This document shows, one piece after another, positions 1 through 8,737 of a stretch of DNA of 64,000 nucleotides. The stretch covers positions 248,001 to 312,000 of the forward strand of contig NZ_WUTY02000001.1 in assembly GCF_009828925.2 (NCBI RefSeq), read 5' to 3'. Each line of letters begins with the position of its first letter. The stretch's first letter is position 1. Below the pieces are notes generated by a model. It was not told the DNA's origin. It saw nothing but the letters and a program-made list of their open reading frames with translations, and did no database searches. The stretch comes from Methylicorpusculum oleiharenae (GTDB lineage: Bacteria > Pseudomonadota > Gammaproteobacteria > Methylococcales > Methylomonadaceae). The position numbers were made by a program, and so were the translations under genes.

Positions 1-1889
1 TCTTGGCCCAAACTGATCTTAGCTTCACAGCGATCAGACGTCATGACTCTGGGGTTGGATAGAATCTCGCCACGCCCTTCATCTTGCAAAGCGGACAATT
101 CCAGATTAAGCACATAATCGGCACCTCTTGCCAACGTCATACCCAAAGCCCCGTAAGGATTGGTCGCACTCAAATCCACCAGCATTTCAGTCACTTGTTG
201 AGCTCCACTGATATCTGACTGGGTGCCTGCGCCACCAACACCAAAATCCGAACCACCTATTGAACCTTGTTTGGCCACGCCGAACCTAACACCCAAATCC
301 CGCGCAAAGGTATTATCGGCAATCACAATGCGCGATTCGATCATGACTTGTTTGACCGGCACATCCAGTTCGCGAATCAGTTTTTTTATTTCAATTATTC
401 GGGCCGCTGTCTCCCGGACAATCAAAGTATTCGTTCTACCGTCAACTACGACAGTGCCTCTTGGTGACATCAAGGAAAATTTATCATCCAGACCGCCGGA
501 TCGCCCCTGACTGCCTTGTCCACCTTGTCCCCCTTGAGCAGATTGCCCACCTTGCAATTGAGCACCCGCTTGACCTTGCCCGCCGCCTTGCTGAGCTGTC
601 GTTGTTGAAGCACTGGTCACACCGCAAACACCCAATGAACCGGCATTGCGTCCATAGAGTAAATTGCTAAGATTTTCTGCACGCGCATAGTTAATTTTAA
701 TGTACTCCGTTTGCAAGGGCTCCAGTTGCTCAACCACTCGCTCGGTTTCACGTTGTTTTTCCTTGTAATCCTTGATCTTACCGACCGGCGCTATCAGGGT
801 CACGTTGCCGGATTGGTATTTTTCCAGCCCCTTGGTCATCATGATAAAAGCCAAAGCTTCATCCCAGGGAACATCATCGAGTTTTAATGTCACCATACCG
901 ACCACATCATCACCCGCTACTACATTTTGTCCGGTAAATTCGGCAAGTAACGTAATGACACTGCGAATATCGATGTCCTGAAAGTTCAGTGACAAGCGAT
1001 CACCGACAAAACGGTCTTTTTGACTGTCCCGCACATCTTTTTCAGCCTGAGTCAACGGCCTGAATTCGACGGTCAACAAACCTTCGGATTGAAACAGCGA
1101 ATACTCGTAAAGCGGATTTTGTAACTCCACCGTCATGGTGGTTTCTTGAAGCGAGTAAACCGTGTCTATGTATTTGACTGGCGTAGCGAACTCGGACACG
1201 TCCAAACGCTTGGACAAATTAGGTGGCAATGTGGTGTTGACAAAACTTAACACGACCTTACCCCCTATTTCCTTAGTGTTCACCATCGTATTGGGTTTAT
1301 TTAAAGACACGAGTATCCTGCCTTCGCCTTTATCCCCACGTCTGAAGTCAACGCCTTTGATATCCTGTTCCGGCATCAGCTCTGCGACCACCGATTTACG
1401 ATCTGCGCCAATCGCCGCCGGAAGAAATGAAGCTTGGGGCAAAACCGGAGCGGCTACTTCTGCCGCCTGATTTAAGGTAAGGAAAAAAAGATTTCCTTCA
1501 GTCCTCGTTTCATAAGGGACTGACGACAACAGGTTCACTACGACTCGCACCCTGTCTCCGGATTCGGCGACATAGACGCTATCTGCGGCATCCTGATTGA
1601 TGGGAAATTTCTTTTGTGCCAGCGCACTTTTTACACCGCTAAAGTCGAGAGCAATACGAGCAGGGTTCTCGGTATGAAAAATGCGAGGCTCAATAACCGG
1701 ACCATCCATTTCAATCTGCAATTGCAGCGCCCCTCCAGCACTTTTGGTAAAGTCCAGTGATTTGATTTGACGCGTTTCGGCCAAACTGCCGACAGAGTAG
1801 CCAAGTATCAGTAACGTACTTAATAAAACCGTGCTCCATGAGAGCTGAGAAAATATTTTCACTGTAATACCGTTATTCTTAGTAATCAT
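1..1889 (-). CDS. pilQ: PilQ, type IV pilus secretin (partial, C-terminus beyond left edge)
   Basis: Outer-membrane secretin through which the type IV pilus leaves the cell. About 629 residues are visible from an ATG at 1889; an in-frame GTG nine codons later would give a tidier signal peptide (MKIFSQLSW). After the signal come an AMIN-type wall-binding region (from about residue 40), the short secretin N domains (NFQDIDIRSVITLLAE and following), and the beginning of the secretin core (VMIESRIVIAD, SNPRVMTSD). A Gly/Gln-rich low-complexity segment lies at about residues 428-466, between the N domain and the core. It is the last gene of pilMNOPQ, 16 bases after pilP. The frame is open to the left edge, so it is incomplete only because the window ends. 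Confidence 0.95.
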   Translation of the reverse strand, partial: MITKNNGITVKIFSQLSWSTVLLSTLLILGYSVGSLAETRQIKSLDFTKSAGGALQLQIEMDGPVIEPRIFHTENPARIALDFSGVKSALAQKKFPINQDAADSVYVAESGDRVRVVVNLLSSVPYETRTEGNLFFLTLNQAAEVAAPVLPQASFLPAAIGADRKSVVAELMPEQDIKGVDFRRGDKGEGRILVSLNKPNTMVNTKEIGGKVVLSFVNTTLPPNLSKRLDVSEFATPVKYIDTVYSLQETTMTVELQNPLYEYSLFQSEGLLTVEFRPLTQAEKDVRDSQKDRFVGDRLSLNFQDIDIRSVITLLAEFTGQNVVAGDDVVGMVTLKLDDVPWDEALAFIMMTKGLEKYQSGNVTLIAPVGKIKDYKEKQRETERVVEQLEPLQTEYIKINYARAENLSNLLYGRNAGSLGVCGVTSASTTTAQQGGGQGQAGAQLQGGQSAQGGQGGQGSQGRSGGLDDKFSLMSPRGTVVVDGRTNTLIVRETAARIIEIKKLIRELDVPVKQVMIESRIVIADNTFARDLGVRFGVAKQGSIGGSDFGVGGAGTQSDISGAQQVTEMLVDLSATNPYGALGMTLARGADYVLNLELSALQDEGRGEILSNPRVMTSDRCEAKISLGQ

Positions 1890-1905
1890 TGTGTTATTCC
1901 CAACA

Positions 1906-2454
1906 TCATTCCGCTAAAGCCAGTGAAGTTTGCTGCTCTCGCCATGTGCCGGGCTTGTCAGCCACTATCTCCATCAATTCGATTTTATCTTCGACGATTC
2001 GGATAATTTTTCCGTGATTTTTTCCCAAGTAATTACCTACTTGCACACGATGGACCGTCTTATCCACAGCCTTGATCAGCGCCCAAATACCGTCCTTTTT
2101 GACGGTACCCACCATGCGCAAAGAGTCCAGCGGGTAAGCTTCCAGCTCTTCTTTTCGCCTTGTATTATCAGGCTTGACGCCTGAGCCCACTGCTGCTCCG
2201 GCAGTTTCGGCCAGATCAATTTTTTCGTTGGGTCTAAAAGGATCCCTTAGTCCGTTGGGTTTAAACAAAAAAGGCTCAACCAATTTTATTTCGGGCAAGG
2301 GCTCAATTTGAGTTTTGGGACGCGCCTTAATCTCGGCCACAAAGCTTCTAAGGTCGGATGGATCTTTATCAGCACATCCTGTAAACACGCTTGATCCTAG
2401 CATGATTAACAAGAGGGGCAGATAATTTGGATTTTTTCTCAGCAACAGCTTCAT
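1906..2454 (-). CDS. pilP: PilP, type IV pilus inner-membrane lipoprotein
   Basis: Pilotin-like lipoprotein that links the PilN/PilO inner-membrane complex to the N domains of the PilQ secretin. The 182-residue product has a positively charged N-terminus, a hydrophobic stretch and a lipobox FTGC with the lipidated Cys at residue 27. The C-terminal half is the compact beta domain of the family (RMVGTVKKDGIWALI, VGNYLGKNHGKI). It overlaps pilO by 4 bases and is followed by pilQ, so it is translationally coupled within the pilus operon. The length is usual for the family. Confidence 0.95.
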   Translation of the reverse strand: MKLLLRKNPNYLPLLLIMLGSSVFTGCADKDPSDLRSFVAEIKARPKTQIEPLPEIKLVEPFLFKPNGLRDPFRPNEKIDLAETAGAAVGSGVKPDNTRRKEELEAYPLDSLRMVGTVKKDGIWALIKAVDKTVHRVQVGNYLGKNHGKIIRIVEDKIELMEIVADKPGTWREQQTSLALAE

Positions 2455-3089
2455 TTTTTGATCCTTTTAGCAGCACCTGCCTTCTTTCCGGCAGCAGGAG
2501 CACCTGAATCATTATCGCTTCCCTCGTTATAGGTTTTAACCGTTGTGTTCATGACCATGGCATCGTTCTTGGCCAAAGGCGTAATCTTGACGTTGTGCAC
2601 TGTAACAATACGGGGCAATGAAGATATGCCGCTGACAAACAAACCCAGTTCTTCATATTTTCCGATAACCTGAATATCTATGGGCAATTCATAATAAAAA
2701 TCCCTTTTAATAGGCTGACTTGGTTTGAATAAACGAAATTCCAAACCACTGGCTAATCCGGTTTGGGAAATATCGACCAACAAACTGGCCACTTCAGCTT
2801 TGGTGGGCATTTGTCTGATCATTTCTTCGAGAAGGGACTCAATCTGTTGAAGCTGATCTTTGTAATCCTGCAAGTTAACGGCTTTTTTTTGTTTGATTTC
2901 AAAGTTACTCTTCAAATCAATTTCGATTTTTTCCAAAGCCGCCAATTGATCCATTTGATCCACGGTATCGTAGTAATAGCCAGCTGCAGCCGCCGCTATA
3001 CAGACGATCAGGATTGCGATGATTTTAATAGGTAGCGGCCAAACTCCGGCCTCGTTGATATCCCAATTAATTTCCGATAAATTCATCAC
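2451..3089 (-). CDS. pilO: PilO, type IV pilus alignment-complex protein
   Basis: Inner-membrane protein that pairs with PilN to form the periplasmic alignment ring of the type IV pilus machine. It has 212 residues: a short cytoplasmic tail, one membrane segment at about 20-42, a coiled-coil region to about residue 100, then a ferredoxin-like domain containing the sequence FRLFKPSQP and YYELPIDI, typical of PilO. The C-terminus is a basic, Ala/Gly-rich tail. It overlaps pilN by 4 bases at its start and pilP by 4 bases at its end. Confidence 0.95.
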   Translation of the reverse strand: MMNLSEINWDINEAGVWPLPIKIIAILIVCIAAAAAGYYYDTVDQMDQLAALEKIEIDLKSNFEIKQKKAVNLQDYKDQLQQIESLLEEMIRQMPTKAEVASLLVDISQTGLASGLEFRLFKPSQPIKRDFYYELPIDIQVIGKYEELGLFVSGISSLPRIVTVHNVKITPLAKNDAMVMNTTVKTYNEGSDNDSGAPAAGKKAGAAKRIKK

Positions 3090-3655
3090 TTATTACCATT
3101 GGGTTGGACGGGCTTAGCACCTAGCTTGGCAACCAAAACAAAATCACTCAGTTGCTCAACCTTGGTTTTATCTTTTGCCTGGATAATTTGCAGGGTGGGA
3201 CTATGCATCCAGCTTGACGCATCAATTGAACGCATAAATGCCGAGACCCTGGCATTAGATTCGGCTTTGCCGTTAAAAGTAAGCCTGTCATCGGTCTGGC
3301 TAAAACTGGTCAAATACACACCGTCCGGAGCCGTTTTAGCCAATTCATCAAATAACCTGACAATTAAAGGGCGGCTGCCCTGTAATTTTTGTATGACATC
3401 AATCTTGGTCAATAACTGCTTCTTTTTCTCTTCAATGACTCGGATCTCTTGAATCTTCTTATCAACAATCGCTATTTCGCTTTTTAAATACTGGTTTCTG
3501 CTTTCCTGGTAGGCTTTGGCATCTTCGTAATACATATGAATTGCCAGTTGGATCAGAACTGTTATAAAAAGCGCAATCAATCCTGCGTAAAAAAAATCTT
3601 TCTGTTTTTGTTTTTTTTGCTCTGCACGCCAAGGAAGTAAATTAATACGAGCCAT
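3086..3655 (-). CDS. pilN: PilN, type IV pilus inner-membrane protein
   Basis: Bitopic membrane protein whose cytoplasmic N-terminus binds PilM and whose periplasmic part pairs with PilO. The hallmark PilM-binding motif INLLPWR is at residues 4-10, followed by a Lys-rich stretch, a membrane segment at about 21-43, a coiled coil, and a small periplasmic domain ending near residue 180. Total length is 189 residues, normal for the family. The start overlaps the last base of pilM, so the two are coupled. Confidence 0.96.
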   Translation of the reverse strand: MARINLLPWRAEQKKQKQKDFFYAGLIALFITVLIQLAIHMYYEDAKAYQESRNQYLKSEIAIVDKKIQEIRVIEEKKKQLLTKIDVIQKLQGSRPLIVRLFDELAKTAPDGVYLTSFSQTDDRLTFNGKAESNARVSAFMRSIDASSWMHSPTLQIIQAKDKTKVEQLSDFVLVAKLGAKPVQPNGNK

Positions 3656-4716
3656 CAGTCAAAACTCCTCATTGCCAGACCGCAGGCTATCATCATGGCC
3701 GGAGCATCGTTACTCAAACTTTGGGGCCTTACCTTATTGGATAGCGCCATGTTGATAAAGGGATTTGCCACATAAGCCGGGGCACCCAGACTTTGCTCGA
3801 CGAGTTTTGCGATACCGGGAATAGACCCGCAACCACCCGCCAAGACGACATTATCAATGGTGCGATTTGCACTTGAAGACACGAAAAACTGCAGTGACCG
3901 TGCAATTTGTTGAACCATGGCTTTTTTAAAAGGATCCAGAACATCCATTGCGTAATTGTCCGGCAATCCGCCATGCCGTTTAGCCAAACCCGCCTCTTCA
4001 TAAGACAAGCCGTAACGCCGCTGAATTTCGTCTGTCAATTGCCTGCCTCCGAACGCCTGCTCCCGCGTGTAGATGGTTTTTCCTTGATGAATCACGTTCA
4101 ACGTAGCCATTGTGGCTCCAATGTCAGCAATGGCAACTGTGTTTGCCCCGCCTTTATCGTTGAACTGCCCGGAAAGCAAAGTAAATGCATTTTCCATGGC
4201 AAAGGCTTCTACATCGACAATCCTGGCTTTTATCCCTGCCTTGCTTAAAGCTTCCACCCGGTCTTCGACATTATCTCTTCGAGACGCGGCGAGTAAAACA
4301 TCGACCATATCCGGATTTTTTGCATTCTTGCCTTGGACTTCGAAGTCGATATTAACCTCATCCAACGCATAAGGCACATACTGATCCGCCTCGACCATGA
4401 TTTGTTCAATCATGTCGTCCTCGCTTAGTGCTGCAGACATGCTTATGGTTTTAGTCATCACAGCAGAGCCTGCAACCGCTACGCAGGCATGTTTCAATTT
4501 TGTCCCTGATATTTTAACCGCCTGGCGAATGGCGTCAGAGATAACATCGACATTCGCAATATTTTTATCCACAACGGCATCCTGAGGCAAGGGAGCAACC
4601 GCGTAACTCTCTACTTTATAACGCACCCCGGTCAAACTTAATTCCAATAATTTGACTGCTGCCGTGCTGATGTCCAAGCCTAAAACAGGCACTTGTTTTC
4701 TGCTAAACCAGCTCAT
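3655..4716 (-). CDS. pilM: PilM, actin-like type IV pilus assembly ATPase
   Basis: Cytoplasmic actin-fold protein that binds nucleotide and the PilN N-terminal peptide and nucleates the inner-membrane pilus platform. I chose the ATG at 4716 (MSWFSRKQ) over one four codons upstream because PilM proteins usually begin just before the LGLDIS phosphate-1 motif. Other actin-fold signatures are IADIGATMATLN and VLAGGCGSIPG. The product has 353 residues, close to the family norm. First gene of the pilMNOPQ operon; its promoter must lie in the roughly 250 bases shared with the divergent PBP1a gene. Confidence 0.95.
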   Translation of the reverse strand: MSWFSRKQVPVLGLDISTAAVKLLELSLTGVRYKVESYAVAPLPQDAVVDKNIANVDVISDAIRQAVKISGTKLKHACVAVAGSAVMTKTISMSAALSEDDMIEQIMVEADQYVPYALDEVNIDFEVQGKNAKNPDMVDVLLAASRRDNVEDRVEALSKAGIKARIVDVEAFAMENAFTLLSGQFNDKGGANTVAIADIGATMATLNVIHQGKTIYTREQAFGGRQLTDEIQRRYGLSYEEAGLAKRHGGLPDNYAMDVLDPFKKAMVQQIARSLQFFVSSSANRTIDNVVLAGGCGSIPGIAKLVEQSLGAPAYVANPFINMALSNKVRPQSLSNDAPAMMIACGLAMRSFD

Positions 4717-4969
4717 AACCGAACCCATGCAAAACTAAATTGTAAGTGAGATTGTTAAAAGACACCGTATTGCCTTCTTTATTGAGTAGATCGCAGAAAT
4801 AAATAATGCCCAAAGTATAGTAGCCTTTTAAAATTCATCATAAAAAAACTAATAAATTTCAGTTAAATGTTGCTCTTAAGTAGAATCAAGTTTATTTTGA
4901 GCAACATGTTTTTGTTCCGGTTAGTTTTTAAGGAATAAAAATCCAAACCGCGAACAACCTGGACTTTTT

Positions 4970-7348
4970 GTGGCAAAAAAATTGCTGTTTAAACTACTGA
5001 AATGGCTGGCTTTTTCCTTGGCACTGCTTGCTGTAACGGGCATGATTGGCAGTTATTTGTTTTATAAAAAAATTCTGGAGGAACTTCCTGATGTCAACCA
5101 GTTAAAAGAAGTTCATTACCAGATACCTTTACAGATATTCAGCAAGGACGGTGCCCTAATTGCAGAATTCGGGGAAAAGAAACGGACCCCCGTTACAATC
5201 GACAAGGTTCCCAAAAACCTCATCCATGCTTTCATATCGGCTGAAGACGACAGTTTCGAAACACACCCCGGCGTCGATTATAAAGGCATTATCCGCGCAG
5301 CCATACAACTCGCACTTACCGGCAAGAAATCTCAAGGCGGAAGCACCATTACAATGCAAGTTACCCGCAATTTCCTGCTCACCAGCGAAAAAACCTTTAC
5401 CCGTAAAATCAAGGAAATCATCCTGGCATTACAAATTGAGCAAACGTTCAGCAAAGACAAGATTCTTGAACTTTACCTCAACAAAATATATCTCGGTCAC
5501 CGCTCTTATGGCGTAGTTGCTGCTGCTCAGACTTACTTTGGAAAATCACTGGATGATTTAACCATAGCCGAGAGCGCAATAATTGCAGGTCTTCCTAAAG
5601 CGCCTTCTTTATTTAATCCCTTTACTAACGAGGCCAGGGCGCTTGAACGGCGAAATTACGTATTACGCCGCATGCATGAACTAAACCATATCAATGCAGA
5701 GGAATTTGAAACCGCGTTAAAACAACCGAACACAGCCAAACCTCAAAAAAGCAACATCACGTTACCCGCCCCTTTTGTCGCTGAAATGGTGCGCAAAAAA
5801 ATTGTCGAACAATACGGTGAAGAAGCCTACAACTCGGGCATGCGGGTTTACACCACCATAACCCAGCCGCTACAAACAACTGCCAATCGCGCTTTAAGAA
5901 ATACCCTGCATGCCTATGATGAAAGGCATGGGTACCGATACGCTGCCCACACGGCGCTCAATAAAAAGAAACACCTCTTTACTGAACTTCCAGCCATCGG
6001 TGACTGTTTACCCGCGATAGTGACTCAATTAGGCGTTGACGCCGCTATTGCTCAATTACAAAACGGTACAGCGATCGTCATTTCCTGGGAAAACATGAAA
6101 TGGGCCAAAAGATATATTTCCCGGGACGCACGAGGTGCGGAGCCTGAATATGTCAGTCAGGTTTTGAAAAATGGCGATGTTATTTATGTTCGGCAACTTG
6201 AGGACCAATCCTGGCGCCTGGCCCAAGTCCCTGAAGCCGAAGGCGCTTTTGTTGCCTTAAATCCCTATAACGGCGCAGTGCTGGCACTTGCTGGCGGTTA
6301 TGATTTTTATAACAATAAATTTAACCGTGCCGTACAGTCTATCCGTCAACCCGGTTCAGGATTTAAACCGGTTATTTATACCGCAGCCCTGGAAAATGGT
6401 TATACCGCTGCCACCCTGGTCAATGATGCGCCTATCGTTATCGCGGACCCCAGCCAGGCAAATGGCTGGCGGCCTGAAAACTATAATAGAAAATTTCGCG
6501 GCCCTACTCCTTTAAGAACCGCTCTGAAGAAATCCATCAACATGATTTCCGTGCGTATTCTTCAGCAGATAGGCGTCAATAAGGCCATTGAAACAGCATT
6601 AAGATTCGGCTTTACTGAAAACCAGCTACCAAAAACAATGAGTCTGGCTTTAGGAGCCGGCAAAGCGACCCCCATGCAGATGGCCAGACTTTATGCTGTT
6701 TTCGCTAATGGTGGATTTCTAATTGAGCCCTTTTTTATTGAACGCATCGAATCAAGTGAAGGCGAACTTTTGTTCCAGACCAGACCGTTGCATTCCTGTA
6801 GTACTTGCGCTGCAGATGCTCCCTTTCTGGAACCCGGGACCGCGCCCAGATCAATTTCACCGCAAATTAATTTCATTATGAATTCAATGTTACGTGATGT
6901 GGTTCAAAGCGGGACCGCGACGCGCGCGAAAGTTTTGGGTCGCCAGGATCTGGCAGGAAAAACCGGTACAACAAACGATCAGAGAGATGCCTGGTTTAAT
7001 GGCTATACCCATACCGTATCGGCTACCGCATGGATTGGCTTTGATAACACAAGCCCACTGGGCTCAAAGGAAACGGGCGGCGCAGCAGCACTGCCTATGT
7101 GGATTGATTTTATGCGTTACGCGCTGGAAGGAATTCCGGAAACAACATTGACACCACCCGATGGAATTATCAAACGATTTATAGGTGCAAACTATGCGTC
7201 ATTAACGCCTGAGACTGCGCCACCAGGAACATGGGAGTATTTTGATACAACGCGCCCGGATACGATTCCAAACGAGATATCTCCTAAAACATCAACACCA
7301 ACGTCTAACTCAAATGAGGATAAAAGCTCGGTAGAGACCTTATTTTAA
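4970..7348 (+). CDS. mrcA: Penicillin-binding protein 1A (bifunctional glycosyltransferase/transpeptidase)
   Basis: Class A PBP that polymerises and cross-links peptidoglycan in the periplasm. It starts with GTG (MAKKLLFKL) and has a signal-anchor at about residues 12-32. The GT51 domain has the catalytic Glu92 in AEDDSFE and the GGSTITMQ motif. An OB-like insertion is followed by the transpeptidase domain with SGFK (Ser463), SIN, and KTGT (Lys664). The 792 residues are slightly short of the usual 800-850; the C-terminal tail is Pro/Thr/Ser-rich. It is divergent from pilM, the common arrangement in gammaproteobacteria. LpoA, the activator of PBP1A in enterobacteria, is encoded at 51.8 kb. Confidence 0.96.
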   Translation: MAKKLLFKLLKWLAFSLALLAVTGMIGSYLFYKKILEELPDVNQLKEVHYQIPLQIFSKDGALIAEFGEKKRTPVTIDKVPKNLIHAFISAEDDSFETHPGVDYKGIIRAAIQLALTGKKSQGGSTITMQVTRNFLLTSEKTFTRKIKEIILALQIEQTFSKDKILELYLNKIYLGHRSYGVVAAAQTYFGKSLDDLTIAESAIIAGLPKAPSLFNPFTNEARALERRNYVLRRMHELNHINAEEFETALKQPNTAKPQKSNITLPAPFVAEMVRKKIVEQYGEEAYNSGMRVYTTITQPLQTTANRALRNTLHAYDERHGYRYAAHTALNKKKHLFTELPAIGDCLPAIVTQLGVDAAIAQLQNGTAIVISWENMKWAKRYISRDARGAEPEYVSQVLKNGDVIYVRQLEDQSWRLAQVPEAEGAFVALNPYNGAVLALAGGYDFYNNKFNRAVQSIRQPGSGFKPVIYTAALENGYTAATLVNDAPIVIADPSQANGWRPENYNRKFRGPTPLRTALKKSINMISVRILQQIGVNKAIETALRFGFTENQLPKTMSLALGAGKATPMQMARLYAVFANGGFLIEPFFIERIESSEGELLFQTRPLHSCSTCAADAPFLEPGTAPRSISPQINFIMNSMLRDVVQSGTATRAKVLGRQDLAGKTGTTNDQRDAWFNGYTHTVSATAWIGFDNTSPLGSKETGGAAALPMWIDFMRYALEGIPETTLTPPDGIIKRFIGANYASLTPETAPPGTWEYFDTTRPDTIPNEISPKTSTPTSNSNEDKSSVETLF

Positions 7349-7526
7349 GAAAACTTGTACTATTGATTTTTGCAATTACCGGTTCCGGGCTATCTGATCT
7401 GATGACAACATCGAAGCTTGATGCTTCTTTAAGGCTATTATCACCCACTACCCGAAACCAGTTAATTTCATGCATGGCCTATCCTTAGGCATCGAACAGC
7501 ATATACTCCCTGCAACAGAGAAGTAC

Positions 7527-7727
7527 TTATTTACCGTATTTTTTGCGGAATTTATCTACACGTCCAGCGGTATCTAAAACTCTTTGTTTACCGGTATAAA
7601 AGGGATGGCAGGCGGAACATACTTCTATATGAAGATCGCGACCGATAACTGAAGCGGTTTCAAATGTATTACCGCAACCACATGTTACAGTGATTTGTTT
7701 GTATTCTGGATGAATGTCTGGTTTCAT
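7527..7727 (-). CDS. rpmE: Ribosomal protein bL31 (zinc-binding type)
   Basis: Protein of the large ribosomal subunit. The open frame extends 23 codons further upstream, but the ATG at 7727 gives the family's standard N-terminus MKPDIHPEY and a 66-residue product. Cys residues in TCGCGN and VCSACHPF form the zinc-binding site, so this is the zinc-containing (C+) paralogue type, usually expressed when zinc is sufficient. The conserved TGKQR and GRVDKF segments are present. It stands alone between the PBP1a gene (convergent) and a short repeat element. Confidence 0.96.
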   Translation of the reverse strand: MKPDIHPEYKQITVTCGCGNTFETASVIGRDLHIEVCSACHPFYTGKQRVLDTAGRVDKFRKKYGK

Positions 7728-7827
7728 TGTTTTGCTTCCACAGGACCTTAAACGGGTTACATACTTATTTGAGAACTGCGTATAATACTGATTCACTTGT
7801 TAAATCGCAACTAGCAATATTTAATGT

Positions 7828-7980
7828 CAGCAATTCCCTGTTTGATGATTAAGAGGGAGAGGCGTAAGCTTTGCGGTGAGGTCTGCACAATCAAGTCCCC
7901 ATGAATGGGTCTACCGCGTTCTTCGCAAGGCTTACGTTAACCTTCAAAGCCACTTTAAAAGTTCAAACTGGGAATTGCTG
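7828..7980. repeat. MITE-like element, copy A (about 153 bp, terminal inverted repeats)
   Basis: Short non-coding element bounded by an 18-bp inverted repeat (left CAGCAATTCCCTGTTTGA; right end reads CAGCAATTCCCAGTTTGA on the other strand; 17 of 18 match). Inside is a second inverted repeat (CGTAAGCTTTGCGG against CGTAAGCCTTGCGA on the other strand), so a transcript would fold into one long hairpin. The 9 bases on each side, ATTTAATGT and ATTTAACGA, agree at 7 of 9 positions and look like an aged target duplication. A related copy is at 13743-13907. No transposase is present, so any movement would need one supplied from elsewhere. Confidence 0.8.
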
Positions 7981-7995
7981 ATTTAACGAGTCATC

Positions 7996-8737
7996 ACCTT
8001 TGCCGAACGAAAAGGTTTTTTAACTGGTTATTGCAGCAAAACACCGACGTTGCCTGCCTACAGGAAACCAAAGCCCAAATTCATTAACTGACCCAACCCG
8101 CGTTTTGCCCCGAAGGTTATCACTGTCATTATCACGACGCAGAAAAAAGGCTATAGCGGCGTGGCCATTTACTCAAAAGCCGAGCCCCAAAAAACCATCA
8201 GCGGCATTGGCTGGCCGGATGTTGACAAAGAAGGACGATTCATTGGAATCCAATTTAAACATCTCAGCGTCATATCACTCTATTTACCTTCAGGCACTTC
8301 CGGCGAGCATCGCCAATCTTTCAAATATCAGTTTCTTGACCGCTTTTTGATCTACCTTAATGCGTTAGACCAAAGTACGTGAGACTCCATAGTATGCGGC
8401 GACAGGAACATTGCCCATCATAAAATCGATTTAAAAAACTGGTGCAGCAAACAGAAAAGCTCTGGTTTCCTGCCGGAAGAAAGGGCGTGGCTGGACACGC
8501 TATTCGCTGATCAGCCATGGCTGGTGCGTTTAGATTGCTCAACAAAAACCCCGAAGAATATACGTGGTGGTCTAACAGAGGGCAGGCCTGGGCCAAAATG
8601 TGGGCTGGAGAATTGACTATCAAATCATCAGCGGCAACTTGGCTGACAAGATAGTAAGCACTACGATTTATAAGGAGAAAATGTTCTCTGACCATGCGCC
8701 ACTGATCATGGACTATAACATTAGCCTTGATCACTGA
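7996..8737 (+). pseudogene. xthA: Decayed exodeoxyribonuclease III (xthA-like)
   Basis: Remnant of an AP endonuclease/exonuclease III gene. Translated pieces in shifting frames match the family in order: AERKGF, NWLLQQNTDVACLQETKAQ (catalytic Glu motif), YSGVAIYS, GWPDVDKEGRFI, VISLYLPSG, VCGDRNIAH, GFLPEERAWLD and finally FSDHAPLIMDY. Breaks are clear: a lost T in a T-run near 8020, a TAA after AQIH (near 8086), a frameshift in an A-run near 8145, a TGA at about 8380, and further decay between 8545 and 8620. The N-terminus is missing or scrambled just after repeat copy A. The 3' end overlaps the end of the opposite-strand permease gene. Sequencing error alone is unlikely given several independent lesions. 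Confidence 0.88.

Noticed and set aside
8357-8734. 125-codon minus-strand ORF
   Set aside because: It is antisense to the dead xthA gene, whose fragments on the plus strand match a known family.
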